The notes: a model not told the origin generated them from the sequence alone. DNA of 53,943 nucleotides from Akkermansia sp. (GCA_017435505.1 JAFSEZ010000010.1:1-53943); one strand, 5' to 3'. Positions 1 through 9,872 are shown, numbered from the stretch's first letter. A program made the numbers and translations.

Positions 1-158
1 GCGCGGCCATCGTAAACGCCATCACCGCCGAGGCTGCCGATGCTTTCCTCAAGCGCGGCATCGAGCCCCCGATCTTCATGAGCGCCAACCTGGACGGCGG
101 CGATGCCCACAACAAGAAGATCTTCGAAGAGTATAAGGATAATATTTTCTACATGTAG
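1..158 (+). CDS. SIS-domain protein, UPF0309/COG4821-like, C-terminal end
   Basis: This is the 3' end of a gene that enters from the left edge; the first full codon is at position 3 and the stop is TAG at 156-158. The visible tail of about 51 residues contains the segment [17 protein letters not shown], which resembles the conserved end of UPF0309 proteins (phosphosugar isomerase-like SIS fold), where a similar PPVFIS...DAHN stretch occurs. Such proteins are thought to bind or isomerise phosphosugars in the cytoplasm, and their genes often sit next to sugar kinases. The next ORF starts 8 nt downstream and begins like a sugar kinase, which fits. The family call rests on this short tail only, and the substrate is unknown. 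Confidence 0.55.
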   Translation, partial: AAIVNAITAEAADAFLKRGIEPPIFMSANLDGGDAHNKKIFEEYKDNIFYM

Positions 159-166
159 GTGACGGC

Positions 167-3100
167 ATGAAATACAATCTTGCAGTCGATTGCGGCGGCA
201 CCAAAGTCGCAGGCATCCTTTACGATGACCAATACCGGCCCGTAAAAACCTGCCAGGTGGGCAGCATCCGCACCACCTCCATGCCGCCGGAATACATCGA
301 AAAAATCATCGAACGAGAGAAGCCGGATGCCCTGTTGCCCACCTTGGGTGGCCAGACAGCCCTGAACGCAGCCATGGAGCTGCACCGCATGGGTGTGCTG
401 GAGAAGCATGGTGTGCGCGTAATCGGCGCAGATGCTGATGCCATCGACAAAGGTGAAGACCGCCAGCGCTTCAAGGATGCCATGATAAAAATCGGGCTGG
501 ACGTCCCGGCCAGCGGCGTGGCTCACAACATGGCAGAAGCATGGGACATTGCCAAGAACATCATCGGCAACTATCCCATGATTATCCGCCCCGCTTTCAC
601 CTTGGGCGGCACCGGTGGCGGCATCGCCTACAACAAAGCAGAGTTTGAAGAAATTGTCGGGCGCGGCTTGGATCTCTCCCCCGTGCATGAGGTACTCATC
701 GAGGAATCCCTGCTGGGATGGAAAGAAATCGAGATGGAAGTCATGCGCGACAGCGCAGACAACTGCATCACCATCTGCTCCATCGAAAACCTGGATCCCA
801 TGGGCATCCACACGGGCGACTCCATCACCGTAGCCCCCGCCATGACCCTCACGGAAAAGGAATACGCCATCCTGCGCGAAGCCTCCTTCGCCATCATCCG
901 CGAAATCGGCGTCAGAAGCGGTGGCAGTAATATTCAATTCGCTGTGTGTCCCCGCACAGGCCGCCAGGTGGTCATTGAGATGAATCCGCGCGTGAGTCGC
1001 TCCTCTGCCTTGGCCTCCAAGGCCACGGGCTTCCCCATTGCCAAGGTATCTGCCAAGCTGGCTGTGGGCTACACGCTGGATGAGCTCAAGAACGACATCA
1101 CGCGCGAAACTCCCGCCGCGTTCGAACCCACGATTGACTACGTGGTCTGCAAGGTACCGCGCTTCACCTTCGAGAAATTCAAGAAAGCAGATGAGCGCCT
1201 GACCACCGCCATGAAGAGCGTGGGCGAGGTCATGAGCATCGGTACCACCTTCAAGGAATCCCTCCAAAAGGCTCTGCGCTCTCTGGAGACAGGCCGCTGG
1301 GGCTTTGGCTTTGATGCCAAGGATCCGAAGAATCCCACCCGTCAGGAAATCTCTGCCAAGCTCTCCGTCCCCAATGCCGAGCGCATCTTCTGGTTGCAGA
1401 CAGCCTTCACCCACGGATTCACCCTGGAAGAAGTGCACGACCTGACTCAGATTGACCCCTGGTTCCTGGATCAACTGCAACAACTGGCCGAAGCCGGCAT
1501 GAAACTCGCCACGCTTGACCTGCGCGAAGCCAAGAAGCTGGGCTTCTCCGACCGGCAGATTGCCCTGGCACGTGGCTGCTCCGAAGACGATATCCGCGCT
1601 GAGCGCAAAGCCCGGGGCATCATCCCCACCTACCGCATGGTTGATACCTGCGCCGCCGAGTTTGATGCCTACAACCCCTACTACTACTCCACCTACGGAG
1701 AAAAGAACGATGCCCGCATCAGCGACCGCAAGAAGATTATGATTTTGGGCGGTGGCCCGAACCGCATCGGCCAGGGTATTGAGTTCGACTACTGCTGCGT
1801 GCACGCTGCTTTCGCCCTCAAAGAACTGGGCTACGAGACCATCATGGTCAACTCCAACCCGGAAACCGTCTCCACCGACTACGACACCTCCGATAAGCTC
1901 TACTTCGAGCCGCTCACCCTGGAAGATGTGCTCAACATCTGCGACCAGGAACAACCCTGCGGCGTGATTGTACAGTTCGGCGGCCAAACCCCGCTGAACC
2001 TGGCTGCAGCCCTGCAAGAGCGCGGTGTGCCCATCATCGGTACCAGCCCCCGCAGCATCGAGCTGGCAGAGGACCGCAAGTACTTCTCTGCCCTGTTGGA
2101 TGAAATCGGCCTGCGCCAGGCAGAAGCCGGCACCGCCACCAACGAGGAAGAAGCCGTGGAAGTGGCCAAGCGCATAGGCTTCCCGGTATTGGTGCGTCCC
2201 TCCTTCGTGCTGGGTGGCCGAGCCATGATGATTGTGTACGATGAGACCGAGCTGCGCACTTACATGCGCGAGGCTGTGGATGCCTCTCCCGAACGCCCCG
2301 TGCTCGTTGACCGCTTCCTGCAAAATGCTTTGGAAATCGACGTAGACGTGATTGCGGATGGTACCACAAGCGTGGTAGGCGCCATCATGCAGCACGTAGA
2401 GCCCGCCGGCATTCACTCCGGCGACTCCGCCTGCATGATTCCCCCGAACCGTGTCTCCGACAAGATGCACGCCGAGATGATGCGCGCCGCCAAGGAATTG
2501 GCCGCCAAGCTCAACGTGAAGGGCCTCATGAACTGCCAATTCGCCATCAAGGATGAGCAGCTCTACGTCATCGAAGTGAACCCCCGCGCCTCCCGCACCG
2601 TTCCCTTCGTCTCCAAATCCATCGGCGTGCCGCTGGCCAAGCTGGCAGCCAAGGTCATGAGCGGCATGACACTCACGGAACTGGGCTTCACCAAGGAAGT
2701 AGTGCCCCCCTACTACACAGTGAAAGAAGCCGTCTTCCCCTGGAATCGCTTCCCGGGCATCGATGTGGTGTTGGGACCGGAAATGCACTCCACCGGCGAG
2801 GTGATGGGCATCGACACCGACCCCGAGCTGGCCTACATGAAGAGCCAGATTTCCTCCTTCAACCCGCTTCCGGACAAGGGATTGGTCTTCATTTCCGTGA
2901 ACGACCGCGACAAGGAAAGCGTGCTGGATATTGCCGCCAACATTGCCGCTGCAGGATTTGATATCTGCGCCACCAAAGGCACCATGATTCACCTGCTGCA
3001 ACATGGCATTGAATGCGAGCGCGCCTACAAGGTGCTCGAAGGACGCCGACCCAACATTGTAGACCGCATCAAGAACGGTGACATCGCCTTCGTCATCAAC

Positions 3101-3286
3101 ACTCCCGGTTCTCACGATGCACGCGAAGACGAGGTGGCCATCCGCGCAGCCACCGTCAACAACAAGGTATCCTACGCCACGGATTTATCCAGCGCCCGCG
3201 CCTGTGCCGCCGCTATTCTGCACAACAAGAACAAGAAAGCCGGTGTGCGCACCCTGCAGGAATACCACGCAGAAGCCGGGTGCTAA
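167..3286 (+). CDS. carB: Chimeric ORF: sugar-kinase N-terminus fused to carbamoyl-phosphate synthase large chain lacking its N-terminus
   Basis: This is a 1039-residue ORF. From about residue 40 it is CarB, the large subunit that makes carbamoyl phosphate from bicarbonate, ammonia and two ATP for arginine and pyrimidine synthesis. It has the first ATP-grasp half, the second half opening with [15 protein letters not shown] near residue 528, and the regulatory MGS domain from about residue 905. Residues 1-38 are not CarB: they carry VDCGGTK, the phosphate-binding motif of ROK/BadF-type sugar kinases. The CarB homology begins at [18 protein letters not shown], which aligns near residue 71 of E. 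coli CarB. The first GAGPIVIGQ-type loop and its Rossmann unit are therefore absent. The switch lies at about nt 275-300. It is either a real deletion fusion or an assembly joint. If real, the N-terminal carboxyphosphate-forming half is probably impaired. No carA is in the window. Confidence 0.85.
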   Translation: MKYNLAVDCGGTKVAGILYDDQYRPVKTCQVGSIRTTSMPPEYIEKIIEREKPDALLPTLGGQTALNAAMELHRMGVLEKHGVRVIGADADAIDKGEDRQRFKDAMIKIGLDVPASGVAHNMAEAWDIAKNIIGNYPMIIRPAFTLGGTGGGIAYNKAEFEEIVGRGLDLSPVHEVLIEESLLGWKEIEMEVMRDSADNCITICSIENLDPMGIHTGDSITVAPAMTLTEKEYAILREASFAIIREIGVRSGGSNIQFAVCPRTGRQVVIEMNPRVSRSSALASKATGFPIAKVSAKLAVGYTLDELKNDITRETPAAFEPTIDYVVCKVPRFTFEKFKKADERLTTAMKSVGEVMSIGTTFKESLQKALRSLETGRWGFGFDAKDPKNPTRQEISAKLSVPNAERIFWLQTAFTHGFTLEEVHDLTQIDPWFLDQLQQLAEAGMKLATLDLREAKKLGFSDRQIALARGCSEDDIRAERKARGIIPTYRMVDTCAAEFDAYNPYYYSTYGEKNDARISDRKKIMILGGGPNRIGQGIEFDYCCVHAAFALKELGYETIMVNSNPETVSTDYDTSDKLYFEPLTLEDVLNICDQEQPCGVIVQFGGQTPLNLAAALQERGVPIIGTSPRSIELAEDRKYFSALLDEIGLRQAEAGTATNEEEAVEVAKRIGFPVLVRPSFVLGGRAMMIVYDETELRTYMREAVDASPERPVLVDRFLQNALEIDVDVIADGTTSVVGAIMQHVEPAGIHSGDSACMIPPNRVSDKMHAEMMRAAKELAAKLNVKGLMNCQFAIKDEQLYVIEVNPRASRTVPFVSKSIGVPLAKLAAKVMSGMTLTELGFTKEVVPPYYTVKEAVFPWNRFPGIDVVLGPEMHSTGEVMGIDTDPELAYMKSQISSFNPLPDKGLVFISVNDRDKESVLDIAANIAAAGFDICATKGTMIHLLQHGIECERAYKVLEGRRPNIVDRIKNGDIAFVINTPGSHDAREDEVAIRAATVNNKVSYATDLSSARACAAAILHNKNKKAGVRTLQEYHAEAGC

Positions 3287-3311
3287 CCCCACAGGCACAT
3301 CTCCCGTTTCG

Positions 3312-3344
3312 GCGGCTTGGTTTCAACACCAAGCCGCTTTTTTT
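3312..3344 (+). terminator. Rho-independent terminator after carB
   Basis: A perfect 10-bp stem (3312-3321 with 3328-3337) and a 6-nt loop are followed directly by seven T. It lies 25 nt after the carB stop and separates it from the next gene. Confidence 0.9.
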
Positions 3345-3348
3345 GAGA

Positions 3349-3375
3349 TTGACACCCCCGTCTGTCTCGTATAGA
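3349..3375 (+). promoter_or_regulatory. Sigma70-type promoter for the 3411 gene
   Basis: A -35 TTGACA (3349-3354) and a -10 TATAGA (3370-3375) are separated by 15 nt, shorter than the usual 17. The start codon lies 35 nt after the -10 box, so this transcript would have a normal leader. Confidence 0.55.
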
Positions 3376-3410
3376 CTGCTTGCGTTCATTCCAGCTTTTT
3401 ACCTCCGCTC

Positions 3411-4211
3411 ATGAAACACCTCCTCATCCTTTTCCTTGCTTTAGGCTGCTTCCTCACCGCTGCTGAAACGCCCTCTCCCAAAAACAAAGCCAAGCCTTCG
3501 TTCTGGGATTCCGTAAGCTCCTATTTTGAAGCTGACAAAATTGTGCTGGATACCAAATTAATCACCGCCGATAAGAAGGTATCTTCCCTCTACACCAAAC
3601 AGGAAGGAGTGGCCAACAAAGGAGAGGCTCGCAGTCTGCCAAGCCGCGAAAACTCCATCACATTCTATGTGGATGCGGATAAAATGCTTGGCGGTAAAAA
3701 GCTGAAAAAAGGCACAAAGTATCGGCTGAATTCTATCTCTTGGGTATGTAACCACCAAGGGCATTTCAGCGGGGGAAGCCGCCACGTCACCATCGCCAAT
3801 GGCACAGAAGCATTCATCCGCCCCCTGCCGGAAACAAAAAAGGGCAAGCTGACCATTCACCAGATGGAGGAGGAATCAAACTTCACCTTCGAGCGTGATG
3901 ACATCTTAGAGGTCACCATCACGTGGCGTGCCGATACAGTCGGCCAATGTAGCATCACCTATTTTGACGCGCCCCCGGCTCCTGCTGTCATCAGTGGTAC
4001 GGCGCTCAACCTCAACTCCGAAGGCGAGCTACCGGACGGCACCGCCTCCGACAACAAGTTCAACAAACACTGGCGCTTCAACTGCCCCGCCGTACGCATC
4101 CGCGCCACAGAAGTGCAGGCCATCAACTACAAAATGGCCGGCATCATCATCCTCGGCGTCCTGGGCCTTATCCTCATCATTAAACTGATGGTGGGTTCCC
4201 CAAAAGATTGA
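3411..4211 (+). CDS. Secreted protein with C-terminal membrane anchor, unknown function
   Basis: The protein has 266 residues and I do not recognise a family. The N-terminus (MKHLLILFLALGCFLTAAE) is a Sec signal peptide, probably cleaved after AA around residue 18. The middle is about 220 residues of mixed polar sequence. Near the C-terminus a single hydrophobic helix (about residues 240-260, AGIIILGVLGLILIIKLMV) is followed by a short tail GSPKD. The predicted topology is a periplasmic domain tethered to the inner membrane by its C-terminus. The gene is monocistronic: a terminator and its own promoter lie upstream, and two strong hairpins lie downstream. No catalytic motif is visible. Confidence 0.8.
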   Translation: MKHLLILFLALGCFLTAAETPSPKNKAKPSFWDSVSSYFEADKIVLDTKLITADKKVSSLYTKQEGVANKGEARSLPSRENSITFYVDADKMLGGKKLKKGTKYRLNSISWVCNHQGHFSGGSRHVTIANGTEAFIRPLPETKKGKLTIHQMEEESNFTFERDDILEVTITWRADTVGQCSITYFDAPPAPAVISGTALNLNSEGELPDGTASDNKFNKHWRFNCPAVRIRATEVQAINYKMAGIIILGVLGLILIIKLMVGSPKD

Positions 4212-4232
4212 TATCCCGCCCACCCCACCGTC

Positions 4233-4308
4233 TCATGTAAAAGAATTTGATTTTTTTTTACATGACAACACTCCTCATGTAAAAAAAATTCGATTTTTTT
4301 TACATGAG
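4233..4308. terminator. Two tandem A/T-rich palindromic hairpins
   Basis: The first hairpin pairs 4233-4242 with 4256-4265. The second is a perfect 15-bp stem, 4274-4288 with 4294-4308, with a 5-nt loop. Both carry the same sequence (C)ATGTAAAA...TTTTACATG, so each is an A-tract/T-tract stem that could terminate transcription on either strand. They sit between the 3411 gene and prfB. The two are near-copies of each other and could alternatively be an operator or a small repeat element. Confidence 0.7.
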
Positions 4309-4383
4309 GCTCCTAACAGGAGAGCGCAAAGGCTGCAAAACAGACGGAGCAAGTGAGCGTGCGCGGCATGTTGCAGCAATTCC

Positions 4384-4412
4384 TTGACTTTCTGGAGAGA
4401 GGGGAGTATACT
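4384..4412 (+). promoter_or_regulatory. prfB promoter, near-leaderless
   Basis: A -35 TTGACT (4384-4389), a 17-nt spacer and a -10 TATACT (4407-4412) lie only 9 nt before the ATG at 4422. Transcription would start at or within a few bases of the start codon. An ATG in the other frame at 4384 lies inside the -35 box and cannot be the start. Confidence 0.75.
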
Positions 4413-4421
4413 GGCGCGCGT

Positions 4422-5535
4422 ATGGAAAACCAGACCACCAATTTTGATCTCTCGGCGCTCGACACGGCAGCCATGCGCAGCCGTCTTTCCGAGCTCGGGA
4501 GCTATCTTTGACCTCGGAAGCATTGAAGAAAAAGTAGCAGAGCTGGATGCGCGCATGAGCGCCCCCGATTTTTGGGATAACCCCACAGCCGCCCGCGCCC
4601 TGATGGCGGAGGTGAACCCGCTCAAGCGCCGTTTGGAGCAGTACCGCGCCTTGGAAAGCGGGTTGGAAGATGTGGAAGTAGCCGCTGAAATGGCCGGCGA
4701 AGACCCCGACATGGCAGCCGAAGCTTGGAATGAATACAATGCCTGGGGCAAGAAGCTGGAAGAGTTTGAGCTGATTACCCTGTTGAACGGCCCGCACGAC
4801 AACGCCGGCTGCTATGTGACGATTCACGCCGGAGCCGGTGGCACAGAAGCCTGCGACTGGGCCAGCATGCTGATGCGCATGTACCTGCGCTATTGCGAAC
4901 GCCATGGCTTCAATACGGAAATCATGGAAAGCACCGATGGGGATGAAGCCGGCATTCGCTCCGTCACCATCAAGATTGATGGCGAATACGCCTACGGCTA
5001 CCTCAAGAATGAGCGTGGTATTCACCGCTTGGTGCGCATGAGCCCCTTCGATGCCGCCGGCAAGCGCCACACCTCGTTCTGCTCGCTGGATGCCACCCCC
5101 GACATCTCCGATGACATTGAAATTGAGGTGAAAGAAGCCGACGTGAAGATGGATACCTACCGCTCCGGCGGCAAGGGTGGCCAGAACGTGAACAAGGTGG
5201 AAACCGCCGTGCGTCTGACCCACTTGCCCACGGGCATCATCGTAGCTTGCCAGACCCAGCGCTCCCAGCTGCGCAACCGCGAAGAAGCCATGCGCATGCT
5301 CAAGGCCCGCCTCATCCAGTTGGAGGAAGACCGCAAGCGAGCCGAGGCCGACCGCCAGTACTCTGAAAAAGGTGACATTGCCTGGGGCAACCAGATTCGC
5401 TCCTACGTATTCCAGCCCTACCAGATGGTGAAGGACCTGCGCACCGGCTTTGAATCCGGCAACATCCAGGACGTGATGGACGGCAACATCGACGGCTACG
5501 TCGAAGCCATGCTGCGCCACAACGCCAACGCCTGA
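4422..5535 (+). CDS. prfB: Peptide chain release factor 2, with programmed +1 frameshift
   Basis: RF2 recognises UGA and UAA stop codons and triggers peptide release in the ribosome. Translation starts at ATG 4422 ([18 protein letters not shown]) and meets an in-frame UGA at 4509-4511 in the context TAT CTT TGA C. A +1 slip on CTT resumes at GAC 4510, giving about 370 residues in total, normal for RF2. A purine-rich GGGAGC just before the slip site resembles the stimulatory internal Shine-Dalgarno of E. coli prfB. The downstream part has the SPF tripeptide region ([14 protein letters not shown]) and the catalytic GGQ ([13 protein letters not shown], about residue 252). The frameshift gives autoregulation: low RF2 lets the ribosome pause at UGA and slip. 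It begins the prfB-trmD-pheS-pheT cluster. Confidence 0.95.
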
Positions 5536-5563
5536 TAACCCCTAGCGCCCACCCTGCCCGCTC

Positions 5564-6289
5564 ATGTTGGAAATAGACGTGCTCACCCTCTTCCCGGAGA
5601 TGATTACCGGCCCACTCTCCCAAAGCATCATGGGCAGAGCGGCCGACAAGGGGCTCATCTCCGTGCGCGCCCACCAGCTGCGCAACTGGACGCACGATAA
5701 ATACCACCGCACAGATGATTACCTGTGCGGCGGCGGCCAGGGTATGCTGATGAAATGCGAACCCATCTTCGAGGCCATTGAGGAACTGCGCCGGGAAAAT
5801 ACCCGCGTCATCCTCATGACCCCGCAGGGGCGCGTCTTCAACCAAAGTCTGGCACAGGAACTGGCAGCCCCCTGCATGCAGGAGACAGAGCAAAATACCC
5901 ACTACATCATCCTCTGCGGGCACTATGAAGGAGTAGACCAGCGCGTGATTGACACCTTGGTGGATTTGGAGCTCTCCATCGGGGATTATATTCTGACAAA
6001 CGGCGCCATTGCAGCCGTCATCGTCATTGATGCCGTAGCACGCCTGCTGCCCGGCGCCTTGGGAGATGCCCGCAGCAACCAGGAAGAATCCTTTGCCAAC
6101 GGCCTGTTAGAAGCCCCCGCCTACACCAAACCCAACGTCTTCCGCGGCATGGAAGTGCCGGCTATCTTCCTCTCCGGCAACCACAAAGCCATTGCCGATT
6201 GGAAGCATGAGCAAGCCATCATCCGCACCCGCGCCAACCGCCCGGACCTTTACGAAGCGTGGCTCAAAAACCAACAAAACCCCTCTTAA
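5564..6289 (+). CDS. trmD: tRNA (guanine-37-N1)-methyltransferase
   Basis: TrmD (241 residues) transfers a methyl group from SAM to N1 of G37 in tRNAs reading CNN codons, which prevents +1 frameshifting. The SPOUT-fold knot motifs are present: DDYLCGGGQGM, ILCGHYEGVDQRV and SIGDYILTNGAIAA, the last being the SAM-binding trefoil loop. The C-terminal helical domain ends normally. The start at 5564 is preceded by a C-rich leader without a Shine-Dalgarno. It follows prfB by 28 nt and precedes pheS by 23 nt, so these are probably co-transcribed. The pairing of a frameshift-suppressing enzyme with frameshift-regulated prfB is suggestive but not proven to matter. Confidence 0.96.
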   Translation: MLEIDVLTLFPEMITGPLSQSIMGRAADKGLISVRAHQLRNWTHDKYHRTDDYLCGGGQGMLMKCEPIFEAIEELRRENTRVILMTPQGRVFNQSLAQELAAPCMQETEQNTHYIILCGHYEGVDQRVIDTLVDLELSIGDYILTNGAIAAVIVIDAVARLLPGALGDARSNQEESFANGLLEAPAYTKPNVFRGMEVPAIFLSGNHKAIADWKHEQAIIRTRANRPDLYEAWLKNQQNPS

Positions 6290-6312
6290 CCTCCCCCCAC
6301 CCGACCCATTTT

Positions 6313-7323
6313 ATGAAAGAACAGATTGCCAACGTACAAGCCGATGCCCTGGCACAAATTGCCGGCATTGCAGATATGAAAGCACTTGAGGATGCCCGCG
6401 TGAGCATTCTCGGCAAGAAAGGCTCGCTCACCCAGGTGCAGCAGGGCATGCGCAATGTGCCCAAGGAAGACAAACCCGCCGTAGGTGCCCTGCTCAACCA
6501 GGCACGCGCCATCATCACCGCCGCGCTGGACGACCGCAAGGCCGAGCTGCAGCGCGCTTTGGATGCTGCCGCCGTAGCCGGGGTAGACCTGACGATGCCC
6601 GGTGCCACCCTGCCGGAAGGCGGTCTGCACCCCATCTCCATCGTGCGCGATGAAGCAGTGCGCATCCTGCGCCGCATGGGTTTCACCCTCTCCGACGGCC
6701 CGGAAATCGAGGACGAGTGGCATTGCTTCGATGCCCTCAACACGCCGGATGACCACCCCGCCCGCAACGAGAAAGATACCTTCTATTTCGACAGCGGCAA
6801 ACTCCTGCGCACCCAGACCAGCACCGTGCAGGCTCGCGTCATGGAGAAACAGGCCCCGCCCGTGCGCATCATCTGCCCCGGCTCTGCGTTCCGCCGCGAT
6901 GCGATTGATGCCACCCACCTCTCCGCGTTCAACCAGATTGAGGGGCTCTACGTAGATAAAAACGTGAGCGTAGGCGACCTGAAAGGCACGTTAGAATACT
7001 TCCTGAAAGCCCTGTTCGGCAGCGAGACCGCCGTGCGTTTTCGCCCGCACTTCTTCCCCTTCACCGAGCCCAGCTTCGAGATTGACGTGCTGCTGCAAGC
7101 GGCGGGGCAAGCTCCGCGCTGGATTGAAATTGCAGGCTGCGGCATGGTCAACCCCGCCGTGTTCGAAAATATCGACAAAGCCACCGGCAAGCAACTCTAC
7201 ACCGGCTGCACCGGCTTCGCTTTCGGCATTGGCCTGGAGCGCTTGGCGATGATTCGCTGGGGTATCCGCGATATACGCCTCCTCATCGAAAACGATGCCC
7301 GCTTCCTTGCTCAATTCCAATAA
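6313..7323 (+). CDS. pheS: Phenylalanine-tRNA ligase alpha subunit
   Basis: PheS (336 residues) is the catalytic subunit of the alpha2-beta2 phenylalanyl-tRNA synthetase. The N-terminal coiled-coil arm (residues 1-85) is followed by the class II core with the motif 2 region (RIICPGSAFRRDAIDATH) and the motif 3 region (GFAFGIGLERLAMIRWGI). Upstream in-frame codons from 6259 overlap trmD and do not resemble PheS, whereas MKEQIANVQADAL at 6313 matches the family start. The leader is TTAACCTCCCCCCACCCGACCC, pyrimidine-only except for a few A and one G, with no ribosome-binding motif. pheT follows 27 nt later. Confidence 0.96.
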   Translation: MKEQIANVQADALAQIAGIADMKALEDARVSILGKKGSLTQVQQGMRNVPKEDKPAVGALLNQARAIITAALDDRKAELQRALDAAAVAGVDLTMPGATLPEGGLHPISIVRDEAVRILRRMGFTLSDGPEIEDEWHCFDALNTPDDHPARNEKDTFYFDSGKLLRTQTSTVQARVMEKQAPPVRIICPGSAFRRDAIDATHLSAFNQIEGLYVDKNVSVGDLKGTLEYFLKALFGSETAVRFRPHFFPFTEPSFEIDVLLQAAGQAPRWIEIAGCGMVNPAVFENIDKATGKQLYTGCTGFAFGIGLERLAMIRWGIRDIRLLIENDARFLAQFQ

Positions 7324-7350
7324 TTTCACCCCTTAGCTTTCTTTTTCAAC

Positions 7351-9846
7351 ATGAACATCTCTCTGAATTGGCTTGCCAACTATATTGATTTGGATGGTTT
7401 GGATACCAAACAAATGGCCGATATGCTCACCTTTGCCGGTATTGAGGTAGAGGGCATTCAGCAGCGCGGTGTCACCACGGATTTGGTGGTGGTGGCTCAG
7501 GTCATGGAAAAGACCCCCGTAGAAGGCAGCGACCACCTCAACATCTGCCAAGTCGATGCCGGCGAGGGTAAACTGCGCCAGATTGTGTGCGGTGCTTCCA
7601 ACTACGTGGTGGGCGATAAGGTACCCTGCGCCCTGCCGGGAGCCGAGCTTCCCGGCGGCTGGACCATCCGCGAAGGCAAGATGCTGGGCCATGCCAGCTG
7701 CGGCATGCTTTGCTCTGCCTCCGAGCTTGGCTTGCCCGACAAGGTGCACGGCCTCTGGATTCTGCCGCAGGATTACCCCATCGGCACCCCCATCCGCAAC
7801 TACATTGATACCGACACCATCTTCGAGTTGGAAATCACCCCCAACCGCCCGGATCTCCTCAGCCACTGGGGCATGGCGCGTGAGTTGGCCGGCATCACCG
7901 GCCGCGCCCTCAAGGCAGACCCTGCAGCTGCCCCCACTGCCGCTGCTCAAACACGCGCTGCGGGTGATTTCATTACCCTCTCCGCACCGGATGTATGCCC
8001 CCTCTACACGGCCACCCGCATCAGCGGCGTGAAGATTGGCCCCTCCCCCGAATGGCTGGCAGAGCGACTCATCTCCATTGGTCTGCGCCCCATCAACAAC
8101 GTGGTGGACATCACCAACTACTGTCTCTTTGAACTGGGGCACCCCCTGCACGCCTTTGATGCCGCCAAGTTGACCGGTGGCCTCAACATCCGCCGCGCTG
8201 CCGAGGGCGAGCAATTCACCAGCCTCATGGAAGAAACCTACACCCTGTGCACGGATGACCTCGTCATCTCCGACGCCTCCGGCGCAGCCCTCGCTCTGGG
8301 CGGCGTGATGGGTGGCCTTGATTCCGGGGTGACAGAGGCCACCACCGACATCGTGCTGGAATCCGCCTGGTTTACCCGCAGCAACATCCGCTTCACCAGC
8401 CGCCGCCTGGCGCTGGGCTCAGATTCCTCCTACCGCTTCGAGCGCGGCACCTCCCCCTGGAATGTCCTGCGCGCCGCAGCCCGCGCCACGCAGCTGATTC
8501 TGGAGTGCGCCGGCGGCACCGCCGAACCCGTGCTTGTGGGTGGGCAAGCCCCCTGCCTGGTGCCGGAGGAGAACGCCCCCACCGCCACCGTGCTCACCCA
8601 AGGGACACAAGCCCTCATCCACTACGCGCTCGACCAAGTAAGCTTGGATTGGAAAGAACTGGATGTGATGACCAACGCCTCCGTGCCGCACATGGAAGCC
8701 GCCCGCATCCTGCGCAACCTGGGGCTCAAAGAAACCACCCCCACTGCCACCACCTGGGACTGCCCGCCCTGGCGCTTGGACCTGAAGCGCAGCTGCGACC
8801 TGCTGGAGGAAATTGTGCGCGTGTACGGCATCGACAACATCCCCGCCACCAACACCTCCATCTTTGTGGAAGAAAGCGCCCACGATCGCGCCCACGACTA
8901 CCGCATGGCCCTCTCCCGCAAGCTGGCCGGTGCCGGCTTCCGCGAGGTGCAGACCTTCAAGCTCATTGCCGAGCAGAGCATCGACCCCACCATTGCCAGT
9001 GTGCAGCATGCCCTGCCCATCAAGCCCCTCATGCAGGGAGATATCATCCGCGTAGCACTCCCCATCTCCGAGGATCACTCCACGCTGCGCCCCTCTCTGG
9101 CTCCGGGGCTCATCGCCGTGGCTGCCCGCAACATCAACCAAGGCATGGAAGTGCTGCGCTTCTTTGAATGCGGCCGCGTCTTCCGCAACACCGGCGGCGG
9201 CAAAGGCCGCGATATCGAAAACGAGGTGCTGGGCATCTTCATGGCCGGCAAGCTCGCCCCTGCCAGCTGGGATAACACCAAACCCGCCCAAGCCGGCTAC
9301 CAGCACCTGCACGCCGCGCTGGATATCTTGGTTCCCAAGGCCAACCTGACCCTCACCCCCGCCCGCGACCGCGACAACGCCGCGCTGGGTGCGGATATTC
9401 AGCTCAACGGCCAGCCCTGCGGCTACTTTGCTCGCCTCTCGCTGGAAAGCTGCCGCAACCTCGGCCTGCCCGCCGAATGCTACTACGCCGAGCTCGACCT
9501 GCGCAAACTCCAGCAGATTGCCACGGCCCCCTACAAGGCCGCAGACCTGCCCCAATTCCCCGGCTCCGGCCGCGATGCCTCTCTGGATGTACCCGCCGCC
9601 ACACGCCATGCGGACATCATGAAGGCCGTGGAAGCTGCCAAGCAGAAGCTGCTCGTCTCCTGCCGCCTCAAGGACGTATTCACCGACCCCACCGGCGAAA
9701 AACTCCCCACCGACCGCAAGGCCATGACCTACACCTTCCTCTACCGCGATGCCAAGAAGACCCTCACCGCCGCAGAGGTAGATGCCGCCCACAAGGCCAT
9801 GCTCGATACCCTCGCAGCCAAGGTCAAATCCCTCAGCTTCCGCTGA
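7351..9846 (+). CDS. pheT: Phenylalanine-tRNA ligase beta subunit
   Basis: PheT (831 residues, normal to slightly long) binds tRNA-Phe and carries the editing site that removes Tyr-tRNA-Phe. In order: the N-terminal domain starting MNISLNWLANYIDLDGL, the EMAP/tRNA-binding OB domain (residues 45-155, including VVVAQVMEKTP), the B3/B4 editing region (about 210-400), the B5 domain (about 420-500), the inactive class II core, and the C-terminal anticodon-binding FDX-ACB domain (about 735-831, FPGSGRDASLDVPA). It is the last gene of the cluster, and a strong terminator follows. Confidence 0.96.
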   Translation: MNISLNWLANYIDLDGLDTKQMADMLTFAGIEVEGIQQRGVTTDLVVVAQVMEKTPVEGSDHLNICQVDAGEGKLRQIVCGASNYVVGDKVPCALPGAELPGGWTIREGKMLGHASCGMLCSASELGLPDKVHGLWILPQDYPIGTPIRNYIDTDTIFELEITPNRPDLLSHWGMARELAGITGRALKADPAAAPTAAAQTRAAGDFITLSAPDVCPLYTATRISGVKIGPSPEWLAERLISIGLRPINNVVDITNYCLFELGHPLHAFDAAKLTGGLNIRRAAEGEQFTSLMEETYTLCTDDLVISDASGAALALGGVMGGLDSGVTEATTDIVLESAWFTRSNIRFTSRRLALGSDSSYRFERGTSPWNVLRAAARATQLILECAGGTAEPVLVGGQAPCLVPEENAPTATVLTQGTQALIHYALDQVSLDWKELDVMTNASVPHMEAARILRNLGLKETTPTATTWDCPPWRLDLKRSCDLLEEIVRVYGIDNIPATNTSIFVEESAHDRAHDYRMALSRKLAGAGFREVQTFKLIAEQSIDPTIASVQHALPIKPLMQGDIIRVALPISEDHSTLRPSLAPGLIAVAARNINQGMEVLRFFECGRVFRNTGGGKGRDIENEVLGIFMAGKLAPASWDNTKPAQAGYQHLHAALDILVPKANLTLTPARDRDNAALGADIQLNGQPCGYFARLSLESCRNLGLPAECYYAELDLRKLQQIATAPYKAADLPQFPGSGRDASLDVPAATRHADIMKAVEAAKQKLLVSCRLKDVFTDPTGEKLPTDRKAMTYTFLYRDAKKTLTAAEVDAAHKAMLDTLAAKVKSLSFR

Positions 9847-9872
9847 TAAGCATCCTTGCTCTCCCCTTCCCC

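Noticed and set aside
149..3115. Open frame of 988 codons on the minus strand opposite carB
   Set aside because: It mirrors the CarB codons, its His/Gly/Ala/Val-rich translation looks like no protein family, and CarB on the other strand is certain.
4300..5520. Long minus-strand open frame opposite prfB
   Set aside because: It is a shadow of GC-rich codons of prfB, which has clear motifs, a promoter and the frameshift site.
7333..9792. Minus-strand open frames opposite pheT
   Set aside because: Low-complexity Gly/Ala/Val translations, no start context, complete overlap with pheT.
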